In this document: positions 25,603-32,220 of the stretch, piece after piece | How positions within the stretch are numbered: the first letter of the stretch is position 1 | Layout of the letters: each line of letters starts with the position of its first letter | Origin: Aequorivita sp. | GTDB taxonomy: Bacteria; Bacteroidota; Bacteroidia; Flavobacteriales; Flavobacteriaceae | Direction: 5' to 3' | NCBI GenBank assembly: GCA_002715485.1 | Contig: PAZL01000064.1 | Coordinates: 1 to 32,917 of the forward strand | DNA length: 32,917 nucleotides | Program-made: the position numbers and the translations under genes | The notes under the pieces: generated by a model | Databases searched by the model: none | What the model was told of the DNA's origin: nothing | What the model saw: the letters and a program-made list of their open reading frames with translations, nothing else

Positions 25603-26706
25603 ATGCTTTCGAAAAACGAATTACGCTATACGCTTGCTTTGCAGCGAATTCCAAATCTGGGTGATATTTCAGCAAAAAAATTATTGCGCAAAATGGGTTC
25701 TGCGGAAGCAGTTTTCAAAGAGAAAAAAAGCAATCTCGCCAAGATTGACGGCATTGGGCTGTTACGCTTAAAAGATATCAATTTGGGAAAACAGCTTGAA
25801 GAGGCCGATGCAGAATTAAAGTTTATTGAGGAAAATAATATTGAGTACAGCTATTTTAAAGATAAAACCTATCCCGAAAAATTAAAGCACTGTTTAGACG
25901 GCCCCATACTTATCTTTCACCGTGGAAATATAGACTTGGCGGCAAAGAAAATAATTAGCATCGTGGGCACTCGAAAAATTACCAGTTATGGCAATGCATT
26001 TTGTGAAGATTTTATAGCGGAAATTGCTCCAGTTAATCCCGTAATTGTTTCAGGTTTAGCATATGGGGTTGATATTTGCGCACACAAAGCCGCAATAGAT
26101 AATAACCTTCAGAATATTGCTTGTTTGGCTCACGGTCTCAATCAAATATATCCCAAAAGCCACAAAAAATATATTTCAAAAATTGAGGAAAATGGAGGTT
26201 TTATCACAGAATTTTGGAGTAGCGATATTTTTGACAGAAATAATTTCTTAAAAAGGAACCGTATAATAGCGGGGCTTTCCGAAGCTACAATTGTTATAGA
26301 ATCTGCTGAAAAAGGCGGAAGTTTGGTAACAGCAGATATTGCAAATTCATACAATCGTGAAGTTTTTGCAGTTCCCGGAAGAGCCACAGACAGTCAAAGT
26401 CGGGGTTGTAATAATTTGATAAAGCAACAAAAAGCCCAATTGCTTACAAGTGCTGCCGATATAATCTATATGCTGGGTTGGGAATTGGAAAAAACCCAAA
26501 AACCAAAACAAACCCAGCTTTTTGTAGAATTGGACGAAGATGAAAAAGTAGTCTTCCGTTTTCTAAAGGAAAGAGAAAAAGAACTTTTGGACATGATAGC
26601 ACTGGAATGTAATATTCCTGCCTACAAAGCAGCAAGTGTCTTGATGAATATGGAAATTAAGGGCGTGGTCCGTCCGTTGCCGGGTAAGTTGTTTCAATTG
26701 GTTTAA
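25603..26706 (+). CDS. dprA: DNA-processing protein DprA
   Basis: A 367-residue cytosolic protein that, during transformation, loads RecA on incoming single-stranded DNA. An N-terminal helix-hairpin-helix region (~1-65, RIPNLGDISAKKLLRKMGS and IDGIGLLRL) precedes the Rossmann-type DprA core (~85-290). The core contains ISIVGTRKITSYG (118-130), VSGLAYGVDICAHKAAI (149-165), the IYPKSHK block, FLKRNRIIAGLS and the ESAEKGGSLVTADIAN signature. The C-terminal ~60 residues form a winged-helix DML1-like domain (LDMIALECNIPAYKAASVLMNMEIKGVV). Length is normal. It diverges from the HU-SPOR gene and its last four bases overlap the 3' end of trpS. RecA itself is encoded at 30888. Confidence 0.96.
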   Translation: MLSKNELRYTLALQRIPNLGDISAKKLLRKMGSAEAVFKEKKSNLAKIDGIGLLRLKDINLGKQLEEADAELKFIEENNIEYSYFKDKTYPEKLKHCLDGPILIFHRGNIDLAAKKIISIVGTRKITSYGNAFCEDFIAEIAPVNPVIVSGLAYGVDICAHKAAIDNNLQNIACLAHGLNQIYPKSHKKYISKIEENGGFITEFWSSDIFDRNNFLKRNRIIAGLSEATIVIESAEKGGSLVTADIANSYNREVFAVPGRATDSQSRGCNNLIKQQKAQLLTSAADIIYMLGWELEKTQKPKQTQLFVELDEDEKVVFRFLKEREKELLDMIALECNIPAYKAASVLMNMEIKGVVRPLPGKLFQLV

Positions 26707-27671
26707 TAACCCACTTTTTCACGAACTCGTTTCAAAACATCATTGGCAACTTTTCGAGCTTTTTCGGCACCCGAGCTCAATGCTGCATCTATTTCAGGAA
26801 GATTATCCATAAAATAGTGATAGCGAGTGCGCTCTTCAGAAAACTTTTCGGTTATCAATTCAAATAAGGCTTGCTTTGCATGGCCGTAACCGTAGTTACC
26901 ACCTTCATAGTTTTTTCGCATTTGTGCAACCTCTTCCTTAGTACCAAGAATTTTATACAGTGCAAAAACATTACAAGTATCGGGATTTTTAGGTTCTTCT
27001 AAAGGTGTACTATCAGTTTCTATACCCATTATCTGTTTGCGAAGTTGTTTATCATTCAAAAATATATTGATAATATTTCCTTTGGATTTGCTCATTTTAG
27101 AACCATCAGTCCCGGGAATGTACATTGTTTCTTCCTGTACTTTTCCCACGGGCATCACAAAAGTTTCGCCCATCTGGGTGTGAAATCGCGAAGCTACATC
27201 GCGGGTTATTTCAATATGCTGCATTTGATCTTTTCCCACGGGAACAATTTCGGCATCATACAGTAATATATCAGCTGCCATTAGCATTGGATAAGTAAAA
27301 AGCCCTGCATTCACATCTTCTAAACGGTCTGCCTTGTCTTTGAAGGAATGTGCCAACGTTAGCCTTTGGAACGGAAAAAAACAACTTAAATACCATGATA
27401 ACTCGGTAGTTTGCGGCACATCGCTCTGGCGGTAAAAAACAGCTCGATTAATATCCAACCCAAAAGCCAACCAAGTAGCGGCGACACTATATGTATTTGT
27501 ACGTAGTGTATCAGCATTTTTAATTTGCGTTAATGAGTGCATATCTGCTATGAAAAGAAATGAATCATTCTTTGGGTCATTTGCCATTTCAATTGCTGGA
27601 ACGATTGCTCCCAATAGATTTCCGAGGTGGGGTGTGCCTGTGCTTTGTATTCCTGTAAGTATTCTTGACAT
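26703..27671 (-). CDS. trpS: Tryptophan-tRNA ligase
   Basis: A 322-residue class I aminoacyl-tRNA synthetase charging tRNA-Trp. The HIGH-equivalent is TGTPHLGN (11-18) and the KMSKS loop is GSKMSKSKGN near residue 195. The GKDQMQHIEITRDVA segment, which contacts tryptophan, is intact. The length matches bacterial TrpRS. The ATG at 27671 lies 21 bp after a perfect -7 box. Its stop codon overlaps the dprA stop by four bases in convergent orientation, with no room for a terminator. It diverges from plsC. Confidence 0.97.
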   Translation of the reverse strand: MSRILTGIQSTGTPHLGNLLGAIVPAIEMANDPKNDSFLFIADMHSLTQIKNADTLRTNTYSVAATWLAFGLDINRAVFYRQSDVPQTTELSWYLSCFFPFQRLTLAHSFKDKADRLEDVNAGLFTYPMLMAADILLYDAEIVPVGKDQMQHIEITRDVASRFHTQMGETFVMPVGKVQEETMYIPGTDGSKMSKSKGNIINIFLNDKQLRKQIMGIETDSTPLEEPKNPDTCNVFALYKILGTKEEVAQMRKNYEGGNYGYGHAKQALFELITEKFSEERTRYHYFMDNLPEIDAALSSGAEKARKVANDVLKRVREKVGY

Positions 27672-27692
27672 GGTTTTTTAAAAAAATTTCAG

Positions 27693-27700
27693 CAAAGGTA
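27693..27700 (-). promoter_or_regulatory. Putative -7 box of trpS
   Basis: The minus strand reads TACCTTTG, an exact -7 match, giving an expected leader of about 15-18 nt. The -33 region is weak: the nearest TTTG is 25 bp upstream. Confidence 0.6.
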
Positions 27701-27733
27701 CTTTTTTTGATTTACTCGCATCGTTCAAATTAT

Positions 27734-27741
27734 TACTTTTG
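27734..27741 (+). promoter_or_regulatory. Putative -7 box of the acyltransferase gene, near leaderless
   Basis: TACTTTTG is an exact -7 match ending seven bases before ATG 27749. It faces away from the trpS box, the two being only 33 bp apart. A TTTG lies 24 bp upstream, longer than the usual 19-20. Confidence 0.55.
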
Positions 27742-27748
27742 AACCTCA

Positions 27749-28489
27749 ATGAAGCTAATTCAACAAATTTTTTCAGCTTTTTACCGTATCTGGTTTTATT
27801 TGATAGTTGCTTTTGCCACTATCCTCCTCTTCCCATTCCTTATAGTTAGTATTCTAAAAAACTCGTGGTATCCTTTTTTCTTCAAAGTTGCCCGAACTTG
27901 GTCTGCTATCATTATTTATGGAATAGGCTGTTACCCTATAATAAAACGTGAAGTGGAATATGAAATAGGAAAGAGCTATATGTTTGTGGCCAACCACACG
28001 TCTATGACCGATATTATGTTGATGTTTTATGCAACTAAAAATCCCTTTGTTTTTGTTGGCAAAAAAGAATTGGCAAAGATTCCGTTGTTTGGATATATTT
28101 ACAAACGCACTTGTATATTAGTTGACCGCGGAAATACCAAAAGCCGAGTGGAAGCTTTCCGAAGAGCAGAAATACGATTGAATGAAGGTTTAAGTGTTTG
28201 CATTTTTCCTGAAGGAGGTGTGCCAGATGATCTTTCCCTTATTCTGGATGAATTTAAGGATGGCGCCTTCAGGCTAGCTATTGAACACAAAATACCGCTT
28301 GCCCCCATGACCTTTCACGACAATAAAAGACGGTTTCCATATTCATTTTTTAAAGGTGGCCCGGGAATATTACGCGTAAAAGTGCATGAAATAATTCCTA
28401 CAGCAAATTTGACTTTAGAAAACAGAAAGGAACTAAAAAGCAAGACTCGTGAGGTAATCTTGAATGAGTTGCTTAAGCCAACCGTATAA
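27749..28489 (+). CDS. plsC: 1-acyl-sn-glycerol-3-phosphate acyltransferase
   Basis: A 246-residue inner-membrane enzyme that converts lysophosphatidic acid to phosphatidic acid in phospholipid synthesis. The N-terminal ~60 residues hold one or two hydrophobic helices. The acyltransferase box NHTSMTD gives H83 and D88 (HxxxxD). The second block is around KRTCILVDRGN, and the substrate-binding FPEGG lies at ~153-157. A fourth block is MTFHDNKRRFPY. A PlsC-family enzyme acting on another acyl acceptor cannot be excluded. It has its own near-leaderless promoter and shares a terminator with the convergent beta-barrel gene. Confidence 0.88.
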   Translation: MKLIQQIFSAFYRIWFYLIVAFATILLFPFLIVSILKNSWYPFFFKVARTWSAIIIYGIGCYPIIKREVEYEIGKSYMFVANHTSMTDIMLMFYATKNPFVFVGKKELAKIPLFGYIYKRTCILVDRGNTKSRVEAFRRAEIRLNEGLSVCIFPEGGVPDDLSLILDEFKDGAFRLAIEHKIPLAPMTFHDNKRRFPYSFFKGGPGILRVKVHEIIPTANLTLENRKELKSKTREVILNELLKPTV

Positions 28490-28500
28490 TTTTTATAATA

Positions 28501-28531
28501 AAAAAACCGTCCTATGGCGCAGAACGGTTTT
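28501..28531. terminator. Terminator between plsC and the beta-barrel protein gene
   Basis: An 8-bp perfect stem AAAACCGT/ACGGTTTT (28503-28510 with 28524-28531) and a 13-base loop. On the minus strand it is followed by a T run, making it a good terminator for the beta-barrel gene; on the plus strand the T run is short (TTTTCTC). Confidence 0.75.
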
Positions 28532-28582
28532 CTCTCAATCATTTGTTTGAAGTATATCAAACACATTCAACTAAAAACTAAC

Positions 28583-30133
28583 CTAAAACTTGAAACTCAA
28601 TCCGCTATAAATGCCTAAATAATAAGGCTTAAAGTTTACAGAAGAATCGGTATAAGGGTTGAGCTGGTATTTAAACATGGGCTCAATATTAAACGTAAAT
28701 TTTTTGGACAATTTATAGTCCAGACCCAGCCCGACGTTAGTTGAAAAACTTACAGTAGAGAGATTATTGGCCTCTCCAAGTGTACTGTTAAAATTATCAG
28801 CTTTTACTGAAATTTCATTATTTCCTAAAAACAAAGTGCTCAAACCTCCTATAACATTAACACCCAGTCTATTGTCTAAAACTGCATATTTAAGCTCTAA
28901 AGGCACTTCGTAATAATTTATATTTTGTATCAATCGGGCATCACCCTGCGTAGATTTGGGAGTAATATCTCCAAAACCGTTTGAGGGCCCATTACTTGCC
29001 AAGGCACCTTTATCAAAGGCTGTCACAACAATTTCCCTGCCTCCGTAATCAACGGAACGCAACGCAACGGCCACTGGGCCAGTACCAACTTCAATACCAG
29101 TAGTGCTATAGCTTAAATCTAGATTATTAACCCCAGTACGTACGCTCAACCTCTTACTTAGGGCATAACTTACCTGTACGCCATAACTCATATTTACATC
29201 GCCCTCTTGCGGATTGTCTGCAAAGGAAGGATCAATGGAAGAGCCACTACCAAGACTGCTATAATATACGGGAGCAACATTTGGAGCTACGTTCCAGCGG
29301 TGTTCTGGTTTTTCTTTCTTTTTCTTTTGTGGAACTATTTCTTCATCCTTCTCAGCAATAGCATCAAAGATTGATTTTTTGTTTTTGGCCTCTTCCGCTA
29401 TTTCTTTCTCGGTTTTCACCAAGTTTTTTTCTGAAGTTAACTTATCTGGACTTTCATTAACAACGACAGCTTCTTTTTTGGCATCGAAAATTTTGTCTTT
29501 ATTAATAAGCTTTTCTTCATTATCATCCTTGCGACTATCCACTTTTTCAGAATTGTTTTTTGAAGAAGCCATCCCTTCGTTCAAATCATTCTTAGAAGCA
29601 TTCCTATCAATTATATTATTCTTTTGATTTTCTGTTTTCTTAAAAGTTTCTTTGTCAGAATTATTGGAAGCTATTGCAGATTGTGATGTTTTTTCAGAAG
29701 TGTTGTTGAAAAGCCCATTAGAAGGTTTTGCTTCACTTTTACTTTTAAATGGGTCAGTCTCGGAAACATCTTCATCCCCTGCGGTATCACTTTGAAGTGT
29801 TTTGTCTTCAGAAGCTATCTGAGTTGCATTTAAATCATTTTCTATTTCAGAAGAATTCTGCTGTAATTCCTTTTCGGTTTTAATAACATTTTCATCAGTA
29901 ATCGAAGGAGTTTCTGTGTTTGGAGAGTTGTAAAGGGAATCTCCCACAGTCAACAAGAGGGCAAGTAACGCAGCAACACCGCTAAGTTTTATCCACAGGG
30001 GTATAACTTTACGTTCCTTTTTATCCTTTTTGAGCTCGGCTTGGATATTTTCCCAGACGCGCGGCGAAGGAGTGGCCTCAAAATCTTTGAAGCCTTCATT
30101 AAAAATGTTGTCTATGTTTTTCTTTTCTTTCAT
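28583..30133 (-). CDS. Putative dual-membrane anti-sigma factor: cytosolic N-terminus, one TM helix, long linker, OM beta-barrel
   Basis: A 516-residue protein from ATG 30133; an in-frame TTG at 30163 sits inside an intergenic hairpin and is rejected. Residues 1-43 are cytosolic, with IDNIFNEGFKDFEATPSPRVWENIQAEL, a motif recurrent in Bacteroidota proteins encoded after ECF sigma factors. One hydrophobic helix follows (~45-64, with no cleavage site). Residues ~65-279 are a low-complexity linker rich in Lys, Glu, Asn and Ser, long enough to cross the periplasm. Residues ~280-516 are amphipathic strands of an outer-membrane beta-barrel (outer-membrane beta-barrel family), ending in FKF. The gene lies directly after the sigma factor. 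Architecture is inferred by reading; anti-sigma function is inferred from position and N-terminus. It resembles the dual membrane-spanning (Dma) anti-sigma factors reported in Bacteroides. Confidence 0.8.
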   Translation of the reverse strand: MKEKKNIDNIFNEGFKDFEATPSPRVWENIQAELKKDKKERKVIPLWIKLSGVAALLALLLTVGDSLYNSPNTETPSITDENVIKTEKELQQNSSEIENDLNATQIASEDKTLQSDTAGDEDVSETDPFKSKSEAKPSNGLFNNTSEKTSQSAIASNNSDKETFKKTENQKNNIIDRNASKNDLNEGMASSKNNSEKVDSRKDDNEEKLINKDKIFDAKKEAVVVNESPDKLTSEKNLVKTEKEIAEEAKNKKSIFDAIAEKDEEIVPQKKKKEKPEHRWNVAPNVAPVYYSSLGSGSSIDPSFADNPQEGDVNMSYGVQVSYALSKRLSVRTGVNNLDLSYSTTGIEVGTGPVAVALRSVDYGGREIVVTAFDKGALASNGPSNGFGDITPKSTQGDARLIQNINYYEVPLELKYAVLDNRLGVNVIGGLSTLFLGNNEISVKADNFNSTLGEANNLSTVSFSTNVGLGLDYKLSKKFTFNIEPMFKYQLNPYTDSSVNFKPYYLGIYSGLSFKF

Positions 30134-30138
30134 TCTCA

Positions 30139-30189
30139 CCCTTTTTAAAGGGAAATTTTTCAAAAACCCCTACCCAAACGCAGGGGCTT
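30139..30189 (-). promoter_or_regulatory. Two hairpins in the sigma/anti-sigma junction
   Basis: On the minus strand, AAGCCCCT and AGGGGTTTTT pair across 30189-30162 with a 10-base loop; the T run makes this terminator-like. Further on, CCCTT (30152-30148) can pair with AAGGG (30143-30139), only five bases before the ATG at 30133, and would cover the AGGGTGAG that could act as ribosome binding site. Both could lower the anti-sigma to sigma ratio. Confidence 0.6.
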
Positions 30190-30219
30190 ATTTAATCTAA
30201 ACAATTCAAAATAATGCTT

Positions 30220-30759
30220 TTAAGTGTTATCGTTTTTAGCATTATACTCTTCAATTTTATTTTTTAAGATCATTCTGGCGCGTGCTAGGTTTGATTTAGA
30301 CGTTCCATCGCTGATTCCTAACATTTCTGCAATTTCTTTGTGCTGATAGCCGTCCATTACATACATACTGAAAACCAATCGGTATCTATCGGGAAGCTCC
30401 TGCACAATTTTCAGCAAAAAATCCAACGGAATATCTTCGCTTTCAATTTCTACCTCAGCTTCGTCTTCAATCTGTCCTTCATCAACAATTTCAAAGGTGC
30501 GCTGTTTTCGATATTTTTGAAGAACGGTATTTACGGTTACCCGTTTCATCCAGCCTTCAAAAGAACCTTTGCCATTATACTGCTCAACTTTTTTAAAAAT
30601 TGTAATAAAAGCATCCTGCAAACTATCTTCTGCCTCGGTATAATTAGGCGAATACCGAAGACAAATGGCGAAAAGGATTCTGTTGTACTGTTTGTACAAT
30701 TCGCCCTGCGCCGTGGCATTTTGCTTTTTGCATAATTCTATGAGCTCGTCTAACGTCAA
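30220..30759 (-). CDS. ECF-type RNA polymerase sigma factor
   Basis: A 179-residue sigma-70 family protein with only regions 2 and 4. Region 2 spans ~20-90 (ILFAICLRYSPNYTEAEDSLQDAFITIFKKVEQYNGKGSFEGWMKRVTVN), covering core binding and -10 recognition. An acidic linker (~95-115) follows, then region 4 (~118-170, LPDRYRLVFSMYVMDGYQHKEIAEMLGISDGTSKSNLARAR), a helix-turn-helix for -35 recognition. The start is TTG 30759; the frame is closed at 30775 and no ATG lies between, while the next methionine would delete half of region 2. Its own candidate ECF promoter lies upstream. The downstream membrane protein is its likely regulator. Confidence 0.92.
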   Translation of the reverse strand: MTLDELIELCKKQNATAQGELYKQYNRILFAICLRYSPNYTEAEDSLQDAFITIFKKVEQYNGKGSFEGWMKRVTVNTVLQKYRKQRTFEIVDEGQIEDEAEVEIESEDIPLDFLLKIVQELPDRYRLVFSMYVMDGYQHKEIAEMLGISDGTSKSNLARARMILKNKIEEYNAKNDNT

Positions 30760-30842
30760 ATGCGGTACCGTGAGTTATTGTTCCGTTGTAAATACCTCTT
30801 ATTTCAGAGGGCAACCGTAATAATCAAGGCTCCTACATTTTG

Positions 30843-30870
30843 TAGATACCACATTATCAAAAGGGTTGCG
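30843..30870 (-). promoter_or_regulatory. Candidate ECF (autoregulated) promoter of the sigma factor gene
   Basis: On the minus strand CGCAACC (30870-30864) is followed by TCTA (30846-30843), i.e. AACC-N17-TCTA. AAC in the -35 element is typical of ECF sigma promoters. A 13-bp dyad CTACATTTTGTAG (30833-30845) covers the -10 side. The ~75-nt leader contains a hairpin CCTCT/AGAGG (30795-30810). Autoregulation is inferred. Confidence 0.45.
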
Positions 30871-30887
30871 TAGGTAACATAAAAATT

Positions 30888-31895
30888 TTATTGGTTTATC
30901 GCGGCAATGGCATCTTTGATTTTCTTTTCTAGCTCGTCCATTAATTCGGGATTGTCCAGCAGTAGGTTTTTAACCGCGTCGCGACCCTGCCCCAATTTGG
31001 TATCGTCATAACTGAACCAAGAGCCGGCTTTTTTGATAATTTCGAAATCTACGCCCAGGTCGATAATTTCGCCAACTTTTGAAATTCCTTCACCATACAT
31101 GATGTCGAATTCTGCTTGTTTGAAGGGAGGTGCCACTTTGTTTTTAACCACTTTTACGCGGGTCTTGTTACCGGTGGCGTTGCTATCGGTATCTTTGATT
31201 TGGGTAGAACGACGAATGTCCAAACGCACGGAAGCGTAGAATTTTAAAGCGTTACCACCTGTTGTAGTTTCTGGGTTTCCGAACATTACCCCTATCTTTT
31301 CCCGTAACTGGTTGATGAAGATTACCGTACATTTTGTTTTGCTAATGGAACCGGTAAGTTTTCTTAAAGCTTGGCTCATCAAACGTGCATGAAGGCCCAT
31401 TTTGCTGTCGCCCATTTCGCCTTCTATTTCACTTTTTGGGGTAAGTGCGGCTACGGAATCTATAATTACGATGTCTATGGCGCCGCTACGGATTAGATTG
31501 TCCGCAATTTCCAAAGCCTGCTCTCCATTGTCTGGTTGTGAAATGATAAGGTTTTCAATGTCTACTCCGAGTTTTTCAGCATAGATTCTGTCAAAAGCGT
31601 GTTCTGCATCAATGAAGGCTGCAATGCCGCCTTTTTTTTGGGCTTCTGCCATTGCGTGGAGGGTTAATGTGGTTTTACCGGAAGATTCTGGGCCATAAAT
31701 TTCAATGACCCTGCCTCGTGGGTAACCGCCTACGCCCAGGGCAACATCGAGACCTAAGGAACCGGTTGGGATTACGTCTACATCTTCTACGGCGCTATCG
31801 CCCATTTTCATTACGGTGCCCTTGCCGTAGGTTTTGTCTAGTTTATCGAGAGTAAGCTTTAGTGCTTTTAGTTTTGCGTCTTTTTCGGTGCTCAT
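30888..31895 (-). CDS. recA: Recombinase RecA
   Basis: A 335-residue ATPase that forms filaments on single-stranded DNA for homologous recombination and, where present, SOS induction. Walker A is GPESSGKT (68-75) and Walker B is [10 protein letters not shown]; the [21 protein letters not shown] and [22 protein letters not shown] (loop L2) segments are intact, as is the C-terminal [20 protein letters not shown]. Length is at the short end of the family because the acidic tail is short. It is transcribed alone, with a promoter at 31930-31961. DprA, its loading partner in transformation, is encoded at 25603. Confidence 0.98.
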   Translation of the reverse strand: MSTEKDAKLKALKLTLDKLDKTYGKGTVMKMGDSAVEDVDVIPTGSLGLDVALGVGGYPRGRVIEIYGPESSGKTTLTLHAMAEAQKKGGIAAFIDAEHAFDRIYAEKLGVDIENLIISQPDNGEQALEIADNLIRSGAIDIVIIDSVAALTPKSEIEGEMGDSKMGLHARLMSQALRKLTGSISKTKCTVIFINQLREKIGVMFGNPETTTGGNALKFYASVRLDIRRSTQIKDTDSNATGNKTRVKVVKNKVAPPFKQAEFDIMYGEGISKVGEIIDLGVDFEIIKKAGSWFSYDDTKLGQGRDAVKNLLLDNPELMDELEKKIKDAIAAINQ

Positions 31896-31929
31896 TTTCA
31901 GTGTGTTTTATGATGGAATTTTTAATTAG

Positions 31930-31961
31930 CTAAGATACTATTTCTTTGTGCGTGTGACAAA
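31930..31961 (-). promoter_or_regulatory. Putative recA promoter with overlapping dyad
   Basis: On the minus strand TTTG (31961-31958) is followed after 20 bp by TATCTTAG (31937-31930), one base off the TAnnTTTG consensus, with an expected start near 31924. The inverted pair TTTGT-N7-ACAAA (31945-31961) overlaps the -33 element and could be an operator. No known LexA box is recognised. Confidence 0.5.
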
Positions 31962-31983
31962 AGGAAATTGTGAGGGGGGCAGG

Positions 31984-31999
31984 TTTTTGTTAACAAAAA
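31984..31999. promoter_or_regulatory. Perfect 16-bp palindrome upstream of recA
   Basis: TTTTTGTTAACAAAAA is a perfect inverted repeat centred on GTTAAC, about 90 bp upstream of the recA start and 23 bp beyond the promoter -33 element. Its symmetry fits a homodimeric regulator site, but no factor can be named. Confidence 0.45.
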
Positions 32000-32014
32000 A
32001 GATTAGGAACAAGG

Positions 32015-32102
32015 GCTTGCAAAATTATGACTTGTCAAAAAGAAATAATTATTTATAATGTTGTCTTTGGTCATATATTAACTATTGTAAATTTTTGCAA
32101 GC
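32015..32102. repeat. Long nested inverted repeat upstream of recA
   Basis: Outer arms GCTTGCAAAA (32015-32024) and TTTTGCAAGC (32093-32102) match perfectly. Inside them TATGAC (32026-32031) pairs with GTCATA (32070-32075), then AAAGA (32039-32043) with TCTTT (32064-32068), and the centre holds the palindrome AAATAATTATTT (32043-32054). An imperfect cruciform or structured RNA is possible. No coding frame is evident here. Confidence 0.5.
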
Positions 32103-32139
32103 AGTAAATAATATACAAAAGGGCATCTATGGAGTATAG

Positions 32140-32194
32140 TAGGCTTATACTAGACTTTGCCTAGGCTTTAATACGGGTGATCCTAGGCTTTGCT
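32140..32194. repeat. 11-bp phased repeat array (TAGGCTTT units)
   Basis: Four copies of TAG(G/A)CTT(T/A) begin at 32140, 32151, 32162 and 32184, exactly 11, 11 and 22 bp apart; the slot at 32173 holds a degenerate unit. The two best copies extend to CCTAGGCTTT. Repeats with a near-helical period fall on one DNA face, as in multi-site operators. The array lies 27 bp past the T9SS gene stop and ~245 bp upstream of recA. Confidence 0.6.
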
Positions 32195-32220
32195 GTTAAT
32201 CGTTTGAGTTTGTGAATGGG

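Noticed and set aside
30134-30163. TTG start for the beta-barrel protein
   Set aside because: It lies in the T run of a terminator-like hairpin; ATG 30133 follows a purine-rich AGGGTGAG.
31930-31961. Classical LexA/SOS box at recA
   Set aside because: The dyad does not match the E. coli or Bacillus boxes, and no lexA gene is in the window.
32140-32194. CRISPR-like array
   Set aside because: Units are 11 bp with no spacers and no cas genes are present.
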